Made by a program: the position numbers and the translations under genes
NCBI RefSeq assembly: GCF_964355755.1
Contig: NC_092672.1
Span: forward strand, 620,001 to 684,000
Length of the DNA stretch: 64,000 nucleotides
Reading direction: 5' to 3'
From: Antedon mediterranea
Lineage: Eukaryota > Echinodermata > Crinoidea > Comatulida > Antedonidae
Shown: piece after piece, positions 21,947 through 34,400 of the stretch
Numbering within the stretch: position 1 is the stretch's first letter
Layout: every line of letters starts with the position of its first letter
The notes under the pieces: model-generated
Told to the model about the DNA's origin: nothing
What the model saw: only the letters and a program-made list of their open reading frames with translations
Databases searched by the model: none

Positions 21947-24900
21947 TCATTCATTTTCTTTCACCACTGTGCTCTTTTTCTTTCGACTTTTTTTCACCCG
22001 TCCTTCTTTCTCTGCTGCATTCACTGCAGACAGTTTGTCACTCACTTCTTTTATGTGGTTGGCCTGAAATAAGAAATAGAAAACTATTACAATATTACAG
22101 ATTCACTACAAACTACAGTAATGTATAATAAAATATTCAAATAAACAATTTGATAAATTAAGTTATTTTCCATTTTCGCTAATTATTTGTCATATAACAA
22201 TTTACAAATACTGATAAGGTATTATTTAGCTAATCCAAGCTTATCAACTACATGTACGTACTTGACATGATTTCTTTAATAAAAAAAAGTAGAGAAAAAC
22301 AGTAAGCAGGATAACAAAAATAAGTTACATATGCTGTATAATAATACCTGTAGAAAGATATATGAGAGCTGTATTTGGTGAATCTTTTGTACTTACCAGG
22401 GCACCACTTCTCCTGGCCAGTAAGCGGACATCATCTGTATTTATCACAGATCTCTTACCATGCCTGAAAATAAGCCAAATAACACTAACAGTCAATCAAT
22501 CGAACACAAATAATAATCAAACACATTTATTATTTTGTGGCATAACGGAATAGAATGAGTTTAAATACACTTGTTTATGGAGAAGCATAACTTTATGGTG
22601 TCACTGACAACATTTTATGTCATGTTTATGGAGAAGCATAACTTTATGGTGTCACTGACAACATTTTATATCATGTTGGATGTAATATTGATTTATCTGT
22701 CATTTATCTGACCATTGAATGTAATCAGTCTTTAAGAAAAAATGTTTATTTATAATTTTCAGTATATCACCAGGTGATTTAGTTTGTGAATGGTATCAAC
22801 TGAAAGACTAGAAACCGGAGGCAAACAAACTCAGAATTAATGTAATCAGTACTACTATTAAACTTTGTGATTACCTTGCAAATAACTCCAAATCCACAGC
22901 AGCAATTTCTATTAGAAGATAACAAAGTTCAATATATTTAATCTCACTGAAAAAGACAGTCATTGATTCAATTAATTAATTGAATCTCTAACAATTAAGA
23001 GCTAGTTATAGGCCTAGTTATAATTCATTGTATACTTTTTAGTGGTGGTTGGAAGATGTTTGTGTTTCGATGGTTGGTAAAAACAAAAATAACAACTCTC
23101 TGGTAAAAGTCTACAATATTTTTTCATGACAAATAAACAAATTTCTCTCTCGAAAACTCTTCTTATGAGATGATGTAGTTGATCATGGTAGTGCTGTATA
23201 TCTTTGATGTAGTTGATCATGGTAGTGCTGTATGTCTTTGATGTAGTTGATCATGGTATTGCTGTATGTCTTTGATGTAGTTGATCATGGTATTGCTGTA
23301 TGTCTTTGATGTAGTTGATCATGGTATTGCTGTATGTCTTTGATGTAGTTGATCATGGTATTGCTGTATGTCTTTGATGTAGTTGATCATGGTATTGCTG
23401 TATGTCTTTGATGTAGTTGATCATGGTAGTGCTGTATGTCTTTGATGTAGTTGATCATGGTAGTGCTGTATGTCTTTGATGTAGTTGATCATGGTATTGC
23501 TGTATGTCTTTGATGTAGTTGATCATGGTATTGCTGTATGTCTTTGATGTAGTTGATCATGGTAGTGCTGTATATCTTTGATGTAGTTGATCATGGTATT
23601 GCTGTATGTCTTTGATGTAGTTGATCATGGTATTGCTGTATATCTTTGATGTAGTTGATCATGGTATTGCTGTATGTCTTTGATGTAGTTGATCATGGTA
23701 TTGCTGTATGTCTTTGATGTAGTTGATCATGGTATTGCTGTATGTCTTTGATGTAGTTGATCATGGTAGTGCTGTATATCTTTGATGTAGTTGATCATGG
23801 TATTGCTGTATGTCTTTGATGTAGTTGATCATGGTATTGCTGTATGTCTTTGATGTAGTTGATCATGGTATTGCTGTATGTCTTTGATGTAGTTGATCGT
23901 GGTAGTGCTGTATGTCTTTGATGTAGTTGATCATGGTAGTGCTGTATATCTTTGATGTAGTTGATCATGGTATTGCTGTATGTCTTTGATGTAGTTGATC
24001 GTGGTAGTGCTGTATGTCTTTGATGTAGTTGATCATGGTATTGCTGTATGTCTTTGATGTAGTTGATCATGGTAGTGCTGTATGTCTTTGATGTAGTTGA
24101 TCATGGTAGTGCTGTATATCTTTGATGTAGTTGATCATGGTATTGCTGTATGTCTTTGATGTAGTTGATCATGGTAGTGCTGTATGTCTTTGATGTAGTT
24201 GATCATGGTATTGCTGTATGTCTTTGATGTAGTTGATCATGGTATTGCTGTATATCTTTGATGTAGTTGATCATGGTAGTGCTGTATGTCTTTGATGTAG
24301 TTGATCATGGTAGTGCTGTATGTCTTTGATGTAGTTGATCATGGTATTGCTGTATGTCTTTGATGTAGTTGATCATGGTAGTGCTGTATGTCTTTGATGT
24401 AGTTGATCATGGTAGTGCTGTATATCTTTGATGTAGTTGATCATGGTATTGCTGTATGTCTTTGATGTAGTTGATCATGGTAGTGCTGTATGTCTTTGAT
24501 GTAGTTGATCATGGTAGTGCTGTATATCTTTGATGTAGTTGATCATGGTATTGCTGTATGTCTTTGATGTAGTTGATCATGGTAGTGCTGTATGTCTTTG
24601 ATGTAGTTGATCATGGTAGTGCTGTATATCTTTGATGTAGTTGATCATGGTATTGCTGTATGTCTTTGATGTAGTTGATCATGGTAGTGCTGTATGTCTT
24701 TGATGTAGTTGATCATGGTATTGCTGTATGTCTTTGATGTAGTTGATCATGGTATTGCTGTATGTCTTTGATGTAGTTGATCATGGTAGTGCTGTATGTC
24801 TTTGATGTAGTTGATCATGGTAGTGCTGTATGTCTTTGATGTAGTTGATCATGGTATTGCTGTATGTCTTTGATGTAGTTGATCATGGTATTGCTGTATG

Positions 24901-26488
24901 TCTTTGATGTAGTTGATCATGGTATTGCTGTATGTCTTTGATGTAGTTGATCATGGTAGTGCTGTATGTCTTTGATGTAGTTGATCATGGTAGTGCTGTA
25001 TGTCTTTGATGTAGTTGATCATGGTATTGCTGTATGTCTTTGATGTAGTTGATCATGGTATTGCTGTATGTCTTTGATGTAGTTGATCATGGTAGTGCTG
25101 TATGTCTTTGATGTAGTTGATCATGGTATTGCTGTATGTCTTTGATGTAGTTGATCATGGTATTGCTGTATGTCTTTGATGTAGTTGATCATGGTATTGC
25201 TGTATGTCTTTGATGTAGTTGATCATGGTATTGCTGTATGTCTTTGATGTAGTTGATCGTGGTAGTGCTGTATGTCTTTGATGTAGTTGATCATGGTATT
25301 GCTGTATGTCTTTGATGTAGTTGATCATGGTAGTGCTGTATGTCTTTGATGTAGTTGATCATGGTAGTGCTGTATGTCTTTGATGTAGTTGATCATGGTA
25401 TTGCTGTATGTCTTTGATGTAGTTGATCATGGTATTGCTGTATGTCTTTGATGTAGTTGATCATGGTATTGCTGTATGTCTTTGATGTAGTTGATCATGG
25501 TAGTGCTGTATGTCTTTGATGTAGTTGATCATGGTAGTGCTGTATGTCTTTGATGTAGTTGATCATGGTATTGCTGTATGTCTTTGATGTAGTTGATCAT
25601 GGTATTGCTGTATGTCTTTGATGTAGTTGATCATGGTAGTGCTGTATGTCTTTGATGTAGTTGATCATGGTATTGCTGTATGTCTTTGATGTAGTTGATC
25701 ATGGTATTGCTGTATGTCTTTGATGTAGTTGATCATGGTATTGCTGTATGTCTTTGATGTAGTTGATCATGGTATTGCTGTATGTCTTTGATGTAGTTGA
25801 TCGTGGTAGTGCTGTATGTCTTTGATGTAGTTGATCATGGTATTGCTGTATGTCTTTGATGTAGTTGATCATGGTATTGCTATGTCTTATGTAATGTAAG
25901 CAATTGTCTATTTATTACATTTGCTATTTATATAACATTTCTCAGCTTCTTACCACATTGACGGAAGGTTGCCTCGGCAAGTGCTGCAATAACTTGCTTC
26001 GAAAATGTAACTTCTATTTCGCGAGATGTCTCCTCGCAAATCTGTCCGACAGTAAAATGTACAGCTGCTTTCAAGCGCTAAATTAAAAAAAAAGGTTACA
26101 ACCAAAATTATTATCATGACATGTGAATGTGATGATGCATAATAACTTACCGTATATTATATAAGGATTAAATAGCTACTGCTTCTTCTGGCTTCAAATT
26201 GAATACAATCAAATCATCCTATATTTGAATGGAATAACCCACTAAGTCTAAGGCTAATCTGTCATATCTCTCATCTCACAACACAGTGTCAACTCCCACC
26301 AGCAGGCCAGACAGTTACTTACTAAATAGTACTGTACTACTCTAGCCTCCATTAACAGGCAGCTAGGCCTAGGTCTGGGCTCTGTTTATTATATATGGCC
26401 TATCTTTATTCTATTATATGAATACAATTTTTGGTAGCTAAATTACCTGAGTATGTGCTAGTTTTTCATATTCATCTTGGGATTCCAT
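21947..26488 (-). CDS. CENPS: CENP-S / MHF1 histone-fold protein
   Basis: Coding exons in transcript order are 26488-26447, 26077-25954, 22908-22875, 22463-22397 and 22063-21947, giving 127 residues (human about 138). CENP-S pairs with CENP-X in the inner kinetochore (CENP-T-W-S-X) and in the FANCM-MHF DNA-remodelling complex. Recognisable blocks in order are QRLKAAVHFTVGQICEE (helix 1), FSKQVIAALAEATFRQCE, DLELFARHGKRSVINTDDVR, LLARRSGAL, then a lysine-rich tail KKSRKKKSTVVKENE and a stop. Together they form a histone fold at about residues 15-85 plus a basic C-terminus. All phases match across GT-AG introns. Intron 2 carries a 2.7-kb minisatellite. The gene converges with CD2BP2 and diverges from mitofusin. 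Confidence 0.95.
22564..22677 (+). repeat. 53-bp direct duplication in CENPS intron 3
   Basis: The unit tgtttatggagaagcataac...acattttat(g/a)tcatg occurs twice in tandem with one or two differences. It does not touch a splice site. Confidence 0.85.
23168..25890 (+). repeat. 34-bp minisatellite, about 80 copies, CENPS intron 2
   Basis: The unit (gtctttgatgtagttgatca-tggtattgctgtat) repeats for about 2.7 kb with almost no length change. Variation is nearly binary at three sites: gtaTtgctg/gtaGtgctg, tatGtc/tatAtc and atcAtgg/atcGtgg. That makes it usable as a repeat-variant map. It makes up most of the 3-kb intron. Apparent frames inside it are artefacts of the repeat. Confidence 0.97.
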
Positions 26489-27100
26489 ATTAATATAGTT
26501 TGGTAGGAAGGAGGAGGACTATTATACAAACGACCCGAGTCGAGAGAAAACAATTTTGTTAACAATAACAATTCAACTTTCGCGCAATTATTAATTTGAG
26601 TAGCTTAGGAGGTACCTTTTTAATGAAATTAATAAGATACATTATGAATTGACTTGTAGTGTAGTACCAAAATAAATAATATTCTGTGAACTAATATTAA
26701 AATGTTTTTAAAACTAGTTTATCTACTTACCTAATTTATGGAATGTTATTTTACATAGCTAAATTTGTTTTCAGCAAGTTAAGTGGGTTAGGACACGGCC
26801 TAGACTATAGGTGGCGCTCAGTAGACAAAGTGTGCAAAAATCTAAAATTTCCGTAGGGCCTAGAGGGAGTGCAAAAGGAAAGTAAAACACGTGTTTACAA
26901 GGTATTTAAATTCTGTTTGTGAAATAGTTTTTCGACTAAAACATATAAACAAATATACATATGAATACTGGGCGAATACTGTAGTTTTACATGCCAGCTA
27001 GCCTGCTAAAATACGAATATAAGCTATAGGCCTAGGCCCTACTAGAGTACTAGCCTAGCTAGCTAGGCCTAGAGAGAGTAGTAGTACTAGTACTAGTAGT
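26489..27100. other. CENPS upstream intergenic DNA
   Basis: The CENPS promoter should lie just right of 26488, and mitofusin is transcribed in the opposite direction from beyond 28.4 kb. No TATA box or obvious initiator is seen. From 26.99 kb the sequence turns into aggcctag/ctagtact low complexity. No gene is recognised. Confidence 0.5.
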
Positions 27101-27113
27101 CTAGGCCTAGATT

Positions 27114-27230
27114 AGAGAGGCAGAATGAGAATAGTACAAGATGATGTAGTGTAGCGGGCGGTTATAGTCTAGACTGGAGAGAGGCAGAATGAGAATAGTA
27201 CAAGATGATGTAGTGTAGCGGGCGGTTATC
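27114..27230 (+). repeat. 51-bp direct duplication
   Basis: gagaggcagaatgagaatag...gtagcgggcggttat occurs at about 27114-27166 and again at about 27179-27229, separated by 12 bp. The copies are nearly identical. It adjoins the GGGCCC-motif cluster. Confidence 0.85.
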
Positions 27231-27670
27231 AGACGATCGGAACCACGGACAATCGGGCCCACTTCAAGACGATCGGGCCCAAATCGTGAGACGATCAGGC
27301 ACATTAAGGGTGAAAGACGATTGGGCCCAACAAACAAGACGATCGGGCCCAAAACATTCTTGGAAATTTTTTTTAATTACGCGAATACAAACAACACAAT
27401 AATAACAATCAAAATCAATCACGTTTATTCATAAATCGAGAATATTGGTAAGAAATTCTTAAAACCAGTAGGCCTAGTCTTATGACTTAATTAGGGAAAA
27501 ATTATAATAAAATCAGAAAAAATCTAATTAACCTTTTTAATTAAAATCTGAATTATGCAAGAAAAGCACGACACTAGCACTAGGAAGGAATGAAAATGAT
27601 GAAATGTGGCACATTATTTTATATAACACAAAAGACTATCGGGCCCAACGCTAAGACGATCGGGACCAAT
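27231..27670. repeat. Cluster of agacgatcgggccca motifs
   Basis: Six close variants of agacgatcgggccca lie in the same orientation at irregular 15-25 bp spacing in 27231-27355. Two more are at about 27635-27670. The core contains the palindrome GGGCCC next to CGATCG. A smaller cluster is at 10.08 kb. Irregular spacing makes it unlike a minisatellite. It could be a subterminal repeat region of a DNA transposon. Confidence 0.6.
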
Positions 27671-27799
27671 AGCGACCCTGCATGCATGCAGTTCAGGCCT
27701 AGCATAGGCTATAGAGTGTAGAGACCTAGGCATCACACACAATATTTAATAAATATACTGTAACTGGCAATGTGCTGTAACACTGCAATATTACAACGA

Positions 27800-28264
27800 A
27801 GCAGTCACAATGTATAAAATAATGAATAACTTGACACCATCCTACTTAAGAAACAGATTCTATAAACGCAAACAAACATATACAATCAGGTAATACTAGA
27901 TCAAAAGATATTCGAAGTTTACATTTATAAGGCAAACACTGAGTATAAAAAGAAAAATGTCTCGTATTCTGGCGCAAAGCTATGGAATAGTTTAAATGCT
28001 ATAAACTCAAATGCAATTACAGCTCCTAATATACATATATTTAAAAAAATTATAAATGACCAAAGATAAAATATACTTGAAAGTGAAACTCTATATTTTT
28101 CATGAAATCTTTTTTTTGTTTTTGTACTGTAGTGTAAATGATAACTTGTGTAATAGTATAAATAGTTTTGTAGTAAGTAACGGCCTTCTGAAAAACACCA
28201 ATATGGTGATTCAAGTGTTTGCATCCGTTTTTAAATAAAGTTGTTATTATTATTATTATTATTA
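27800..28264 (+). mobile_element. 5'-truncated LINE, C-terminal reverse-transcriptase remnant and 3' tail
   Basis: From 27809 the plus strand encodes MYKIMNNLTPSYLRNRFY and, after a frame break, NTEYKKKNVSYSGAKLWNSL then FKKIINDQR and a stop near 28069. This is the usual C-terminal end of CR1/L2/Jockey-type LINE ORF2 proteins. The element finishes with a (TTA)n tail at 28241-28264. It is inserted about 150 bp upstream of the mitofusin start codon. Confidence 0.75.
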
Positions 28265-28415
28265 CTGCATGCAATAGTCTAGAATAGAATGAACTTATTT
28301 ATTTACATTTATTTGATGATTTATATGTTTATTACTCACTGTCTATTATGTAGTAAATTAAGGTGGGCTCCTGCTTCATTAACATTATATATTGTTGATT
28401 GTTTGTTAAAGAGCA

Positions 28416-31400
28416 ATGTCAGGAAGGTTTACTCGTACTAATTCAATGGCCCAGCCAAGTTCATTACAAGTTGTGAAAGATTTTGAACGTGCCTCGTCTC
28501 CGCTCCGAGTCTTCGTTGATGCTAAGAAGAAAATAAATGGAATCTTTCATGGACTTTACACGCATATTGAAGACAGCAGGAAGTTTATGAAATCTGGTAA
28601 ATCAATTGTACTAACAGTAAAACACTAATAATACAATAACTTTTCCTGAACTCTTTGAAATCTAAATTGAATCAATGAAGTTTGTTCATTATCAATATAC
28701 AATAATGTTTAAAAAATGATTCAAAATGTATTTTGTTTTAGATGCAACTGGTGATGCTGACATCATCACTACAGAAGAAAAAGAGAAGATTGATGGCTTC
28801 TCTGATCAGGTGGATTGTATTGCGGAAATTCTTGCCAGGGATAACATGAAGGTGGCATTCTTTGGCAGGTAATATAATAAAATGCATGTGGTCTGTTTTG
28901 CATATTCCATAGTAATTCCAAAGTGTAACTCGTACATTTACAACATCAAACAAGTTTGATTTACTTATGTTAAGTTGCATCATGGACATATAAATTAGTG
29001 CTTACATTAAAGGTGTATTTTATGTAGATTAATAATTACTAATTATTGTTTATATTAGAACAAGTAATGGCAAAAGCACTGTTGTGAATGCAATGATGCG
29101 TGACAAGGTCCTGCCCACAGGTATCGGACATACAACGGACTGTTTCCTGAGTGTTGAGGCTAGTAATCTGGATGAGGCATACATTATCACACCTGATTCT
29201 GAAGAAAAGAAAAGCATCCAGGTAAGGGTGAAGACACATATCTGTGGTTTGGTTTGGTTTATTAGAATTATCTGTAATACATTAGGTAAGTTAAAGCCGC
29301 CCACTCACCTAACACACTTCAAAGATGGCCCTGGTGTGTGCTATTTAGGGCCTACATAATTTGGTAAATACACACCAAGGTACAAACAGCACACCTAGAT
29401 CACATGTAAAAGATGAAATTGTCTATTTTAAGAATAAATTGAAGCTAGCCAAAGATTATTTTTAATTGATTTTTACCATTTTTAGTCTGTGAATCAGATT
29501 GCCCATGCTCTTTCAAGTGAAAACCTGAATGACCAGAGTTCTATGGTTCGAGTGTTTTGGCCAAAAACAAGATGCCATCTGTTACAGAATGATGTTGTAC
29601 TCATGGATAGGTAACACTGCAAACATTTTTATTGCTAATCTTTAATTTTAAGCGAATTCAAAGTTGGTTGCTTGGAATTTACAAATACAAGAGCTTTTAA
29701 TACCAGTATTAGGTTCTTTAAATATATGGGAGATAGAATTCCTAAAATTACTGTAACCTGGGAGGAAGTGGAAGAGCATTATTGCTGTATTGGAGATTTG
29801 AGAACTTATTATATGTCTTGAGTTCATATGAAATGTCTGCAGGCAGAAATGAATGTATAAATGCTTTATACTCTCACATGACAGCCCTGGTGTTGATGTA
29901 ACTACAGGCCTTGATGAATGGATTGATAAGTACTGCATGGATGCTGATGTGTTCGTCTTGGTTTCTAATGCAGAATCTACTCTTATGAGGACGGTGAGTA
30001 AGCATTCCATTTATCTTTCTAGTTCATAACGATCATTAGGGAAATTATCTCATGCAACATTATGCAAAGTGCATTAAATATGTGCTTTTGCATTATTGAG
30101 AGGAAGAATTTCCAAAAGAGATGTCTTCAATTTCCTTTCCCTATTACCGTTTGATATTTTAAAGAAAATGTCACTCACTTCCACAATTATCATTAGACTA
30201 GCAACACAGAAACCTATGGACCTCAAACCTTTCTATTTGGAAATGTTTACAAAGGGAAGTTGCCATGTTTTATAGTTTTTTATCATAAATATTACACAGA
30301 TTTATTAAAGACACCTTTTGCTTTACAGGAGAAAGGATTTTTCCACAAAGTCAGTGAAAAGTTATCAAAACCAAACATATTTATTTTGAATAATCGTTGG
30401 GATGCGGCAGCATCAGAACCAGAGTTTATGGATGCTGTGAGTAAACATAAATAGTTCACTTATTGTTGTATAATAATAATACATAAAAATGTCTATAGCA
30501 TCGTTATCTTTCTCTCTTATGGCGCTATGTGGATTAACAACTCATAAAACATTAGCAATTAGTGATGTGTCTCTGACCCCACTTATTTTCAGTCATATGT
30601 TCTTGAAACACACAATGATTGAAAGAATTTGCCTCCATTATCTCTGTTTTGTTAATTTTGAATACAAATTAAATAAAAAATCAAATAACTTTTTTAGGTG
30701 AAACAACAACATCTTGAACGTGCTGTTGACTTTCTTGTAAATGAATTGAAAGTAGTAACAGCTCAGCAAGCAGAAGATCGGATCTTCTTTGTGTCGGCAA
30801 AAGAAGTGTTGCAGGCCAGGATACAAAAGCAACAGGGTATGCCAGAGTCAGGTATTTGCATGCTAGCTTGCTGGCTGTTCTGTTTTACTTTTGCAATATT
30901 TTAATTTAATATAATTTATAAATTAAAGTTTGCATTTTAATTTAAAGAATGAAATTTTAAATTACAATGTGTGCCTTTTTTTGTAACTTAATGTATTATT
31001 TTAATTCAATAGAAATTTTTCTCAATTTAAATGTCTTTTTTAAATTCCCAATATTTCCCAATTTCAATATGTTAGAGTGGATTGTTTTTTTTGTACAATA
31101 ATTTAATGTGATAAGCTTTAATTTTTAAATGTAATTATTTTTTGACAATATTAGTGCATATTGTGTGCCTTTTCTAATATGGTCTAGCCTAAGTTTTCAG
31201 AGAGTGACCTTTTTAATGCATTTGTATGCTTTTAAGCCAAGTGCTTTAGTTTCATTAGAATAAATGTATTGTATATGTATATTAAAGCTCAGGTACAGGC
31301 ATGATTTTTAAATATAATATCTGGTTAATTGTACATAAATCAAATATTTGTAACAGAAATCAAGACGAAAAAACATAAATTCCCCCTAATATGGTCAAAT

Positions 31401-34400
31401 ACAAAATTTGGCAAAATTCTGCCAAAAAAAACCAGGAAGACTTTTTTTCAGTAGTTAGGTAGTTAACATAATGTAATAACATGTCTGGTGACTCCCTAGA
31501 AGGTGAAAAAAGATGGTAGATATACGGTGGATAATTTTTGCTATAGCATGAAAATAAAAATCTGAAGTTGAATAAAAATACCAGAAATGTAAAATTCAAG
31601 TTATATTACCTATATTTAGTCATCTGATAACATTTTTTACCACACCGTTTATTTTTCATAGCTTTTTAAAATGCCTCTCTAATAAAAAAATTTGTGTACA
31701 AAAGAATAGAGATTTTAGTGTGTAATTTGAACTGTCCCCCCACTGATAAGAAAGTGCTAATTTTCAACAAGCTCGTGTAACACAAATAAAATCCCAAAAA
31801 TTATGAAACTTAGGGGAAACTATTGATCGATAATTATTGAAATGTATGACCAATAGAAATGTTGTACCCGCACCTGGCCTTTAAGGGATTTAGATTGATA
31901 ACACACCAACACAGACTGTGTTACTTCTTGACACAAAAAATACAACCTTTCCTCCTGCAATTTATTATCATTTTGTGTTTTTTCAAGGTGGTGCGTTAGC
32001 AGAAGGTTTTCAAGCTAGACTGTTTGAATTTGAAAATTTTGAACGAAAATTTGAGGTAATTTTCTTTATTGAGTCAGAGAAAACAGTTTTAGTGAATACA
32101 TAATAATCTACGGTAAATGTTGTCCGTTAGATTGAGATAAGACACAATGGGTATACTTGTTTGATATTTATTATATTGTTTCAAGAGGTTCCCACTTCTG
32201 TGCTAGGCCATTCGCCAATGGTTTCCTCTCGAGCTATTTGCCCAATCATTAAATCAATTGGAGAAGCATACGAGAAGTCTGAGGCATTACTGTACATACA
32301 CATGTATTTTCTGCTCTACATTACAAAAATTTAACATCTTGTACTGTTTTTTAAAAAGGAATGCATATCTAAGTCTGCAGTAATCACTAAGTTTGAGCAG
32401 CATGGCAGACAAGGTCAGCAGATAACACAAGAGATACAGGCTCTGATGGAATCTGTTTATGAAAGAGCTGCAAGAAAGAGGTACACTTTAATCATAGTTG
32501 AAACTGTTAGTACAGCAATATACATTGAAAGTTTAGTTTAATATATGAATTCACTTATGGTTGCTGTTTATGCCACAACTGCAAGAAAAGGGTACAGTTT
32601 AATGGTAGTTCAAGTTTTGGCCGTTAAATTGATCCTGTGTTTGTTAGTACAGCAATATGCATTGCAAGTACTGTTTCTGAGCAGCGTGGTCATGACGTTA
32701 TCGGTTGTTGATGTTGACGCTGTACGCCTCTCAATGGTTGTAGATTGATGACGTCGGGACCAGGCTGCTCGTTTGATTGATTGATAATAAATAAATAAAA
32801 TAAATAATAACATTTATAAAGCGCAAGAGACAAAGGTTTCAAAGCGCTGTGTTTTCCAAGATCTGTGCAAGTAGTAGCGTGTGATTATGCTTCTCTGAAG
32901 AGATGAGTTTTTAGTTTAGTTTTAAATGTGATAACAGATTTTGATGAGCGTATTTCGAGGGGTAGAGTGTTCCAGAGTTTTGGGGCTGCGACAGCGAAAG
33001 CACGATCACCGTAAAACCGAGTTCTGGAACGGGGTCCAGGTTTTAGAAGAAGTCTGCTGGATGAACGAAGCGAAGCTCTTTCATTTACATAATGTTGGTA
33101 TTTACATTTTAGAGCATCATGTATTGAGAAAAGAAAAGAGAAAGGTGATTTGCTTGACCACATCACCAAACAACTCACCATTCTAACGACAGAATGTAAG
33201 GATAAGATTAAAGATATCTCTGAACAAGCAGAATATAAGGTGAGATCAGTTTTTTTTTAAAGTCTTTTTATTACTTTTGTTTTTTCTATGTAAGTGAATA
33301 CCTTTATTAAAAATATGGAATAACCTATTCAAAGTCTGATTTAATTCATCCTTAACAAACTATACTACTACAATAGGCTCTGTAACTTTTGCATAACTGC
33401 TGTTCTCAATAACAGAATGATTTAATTAATCTATGTTTTTAAGGGACAATGCATCTTAACATACTATACTATACTACTGTAGGCTTTTGCATAACTGCAG
33501 TTCTCATCTTTTAGTAATCCCCATAAAAAGTACATACTGTAAGATAATAATTGTTATATTTAACAGATATCAAGTGCTATGACTGAGGAAATTCGGCGTC
33601 TACACATTCTAGTTGATCAATTTGATCGACCATTTCACCCAGATCCACTTGTTATCAAGGTTTACAAAGAGGTATGTAACATCAATATTATTTACATCAT
33701 ATTCTTGTAGTATTTGTTTATATGTGCAGTATTTATATGTACAGTATTTATATGTACAGTATTTATATGTACAGTATTTATATGTACAGTATTTATATGT
33801 ACAGTATTTATATGTACAGTATTTATATGTACAGTATTTATATGTACAGTATTTATATGTACAGTATTTATATGTACAGTATTTATATGTACAGTATTTA
33901 TATGTACAGTATTTATATGTACAGTATTTATATGTACAGTATTTATATGTACAGTATTTATATGTACAGTATTTATATGTACAGTATTTATATGTACAGT
34001 ATTTATATGTACAGTATTTATATGTACAGTATTTATATGTACAGTATTGATATGTACAGTATTGATATGTACAGTATTTATATGTACAGTATTTATATGT
34101 ACAGTATTTATATGTACAGTATTTATATGTACAGTATTTATATGTACAGTATTTATATGTACAGTATTTATATGTACAGTATTTATATGTACAGTATTTA
34201 TATGTACAGTATTTATATGTACAGTATTTATATGTACAGTATTTATATGTACAGTATTTATATGTACAGTATTTATATGTACAGTATTTATATGTACAGT
34301 ATTTATATGTACAGTATTTATATGTACAGTATTTATATGTACAGTATTTATATGTACAGTATTTATATGTACAGTATTTATATGTACAGTATTTATATGT

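Noticed and set aside
23168..25890. CRISPR-like array
   Set aside because: Units are contiguous 34-bp repeats with no unique spacers, in a eukaryotic intron.
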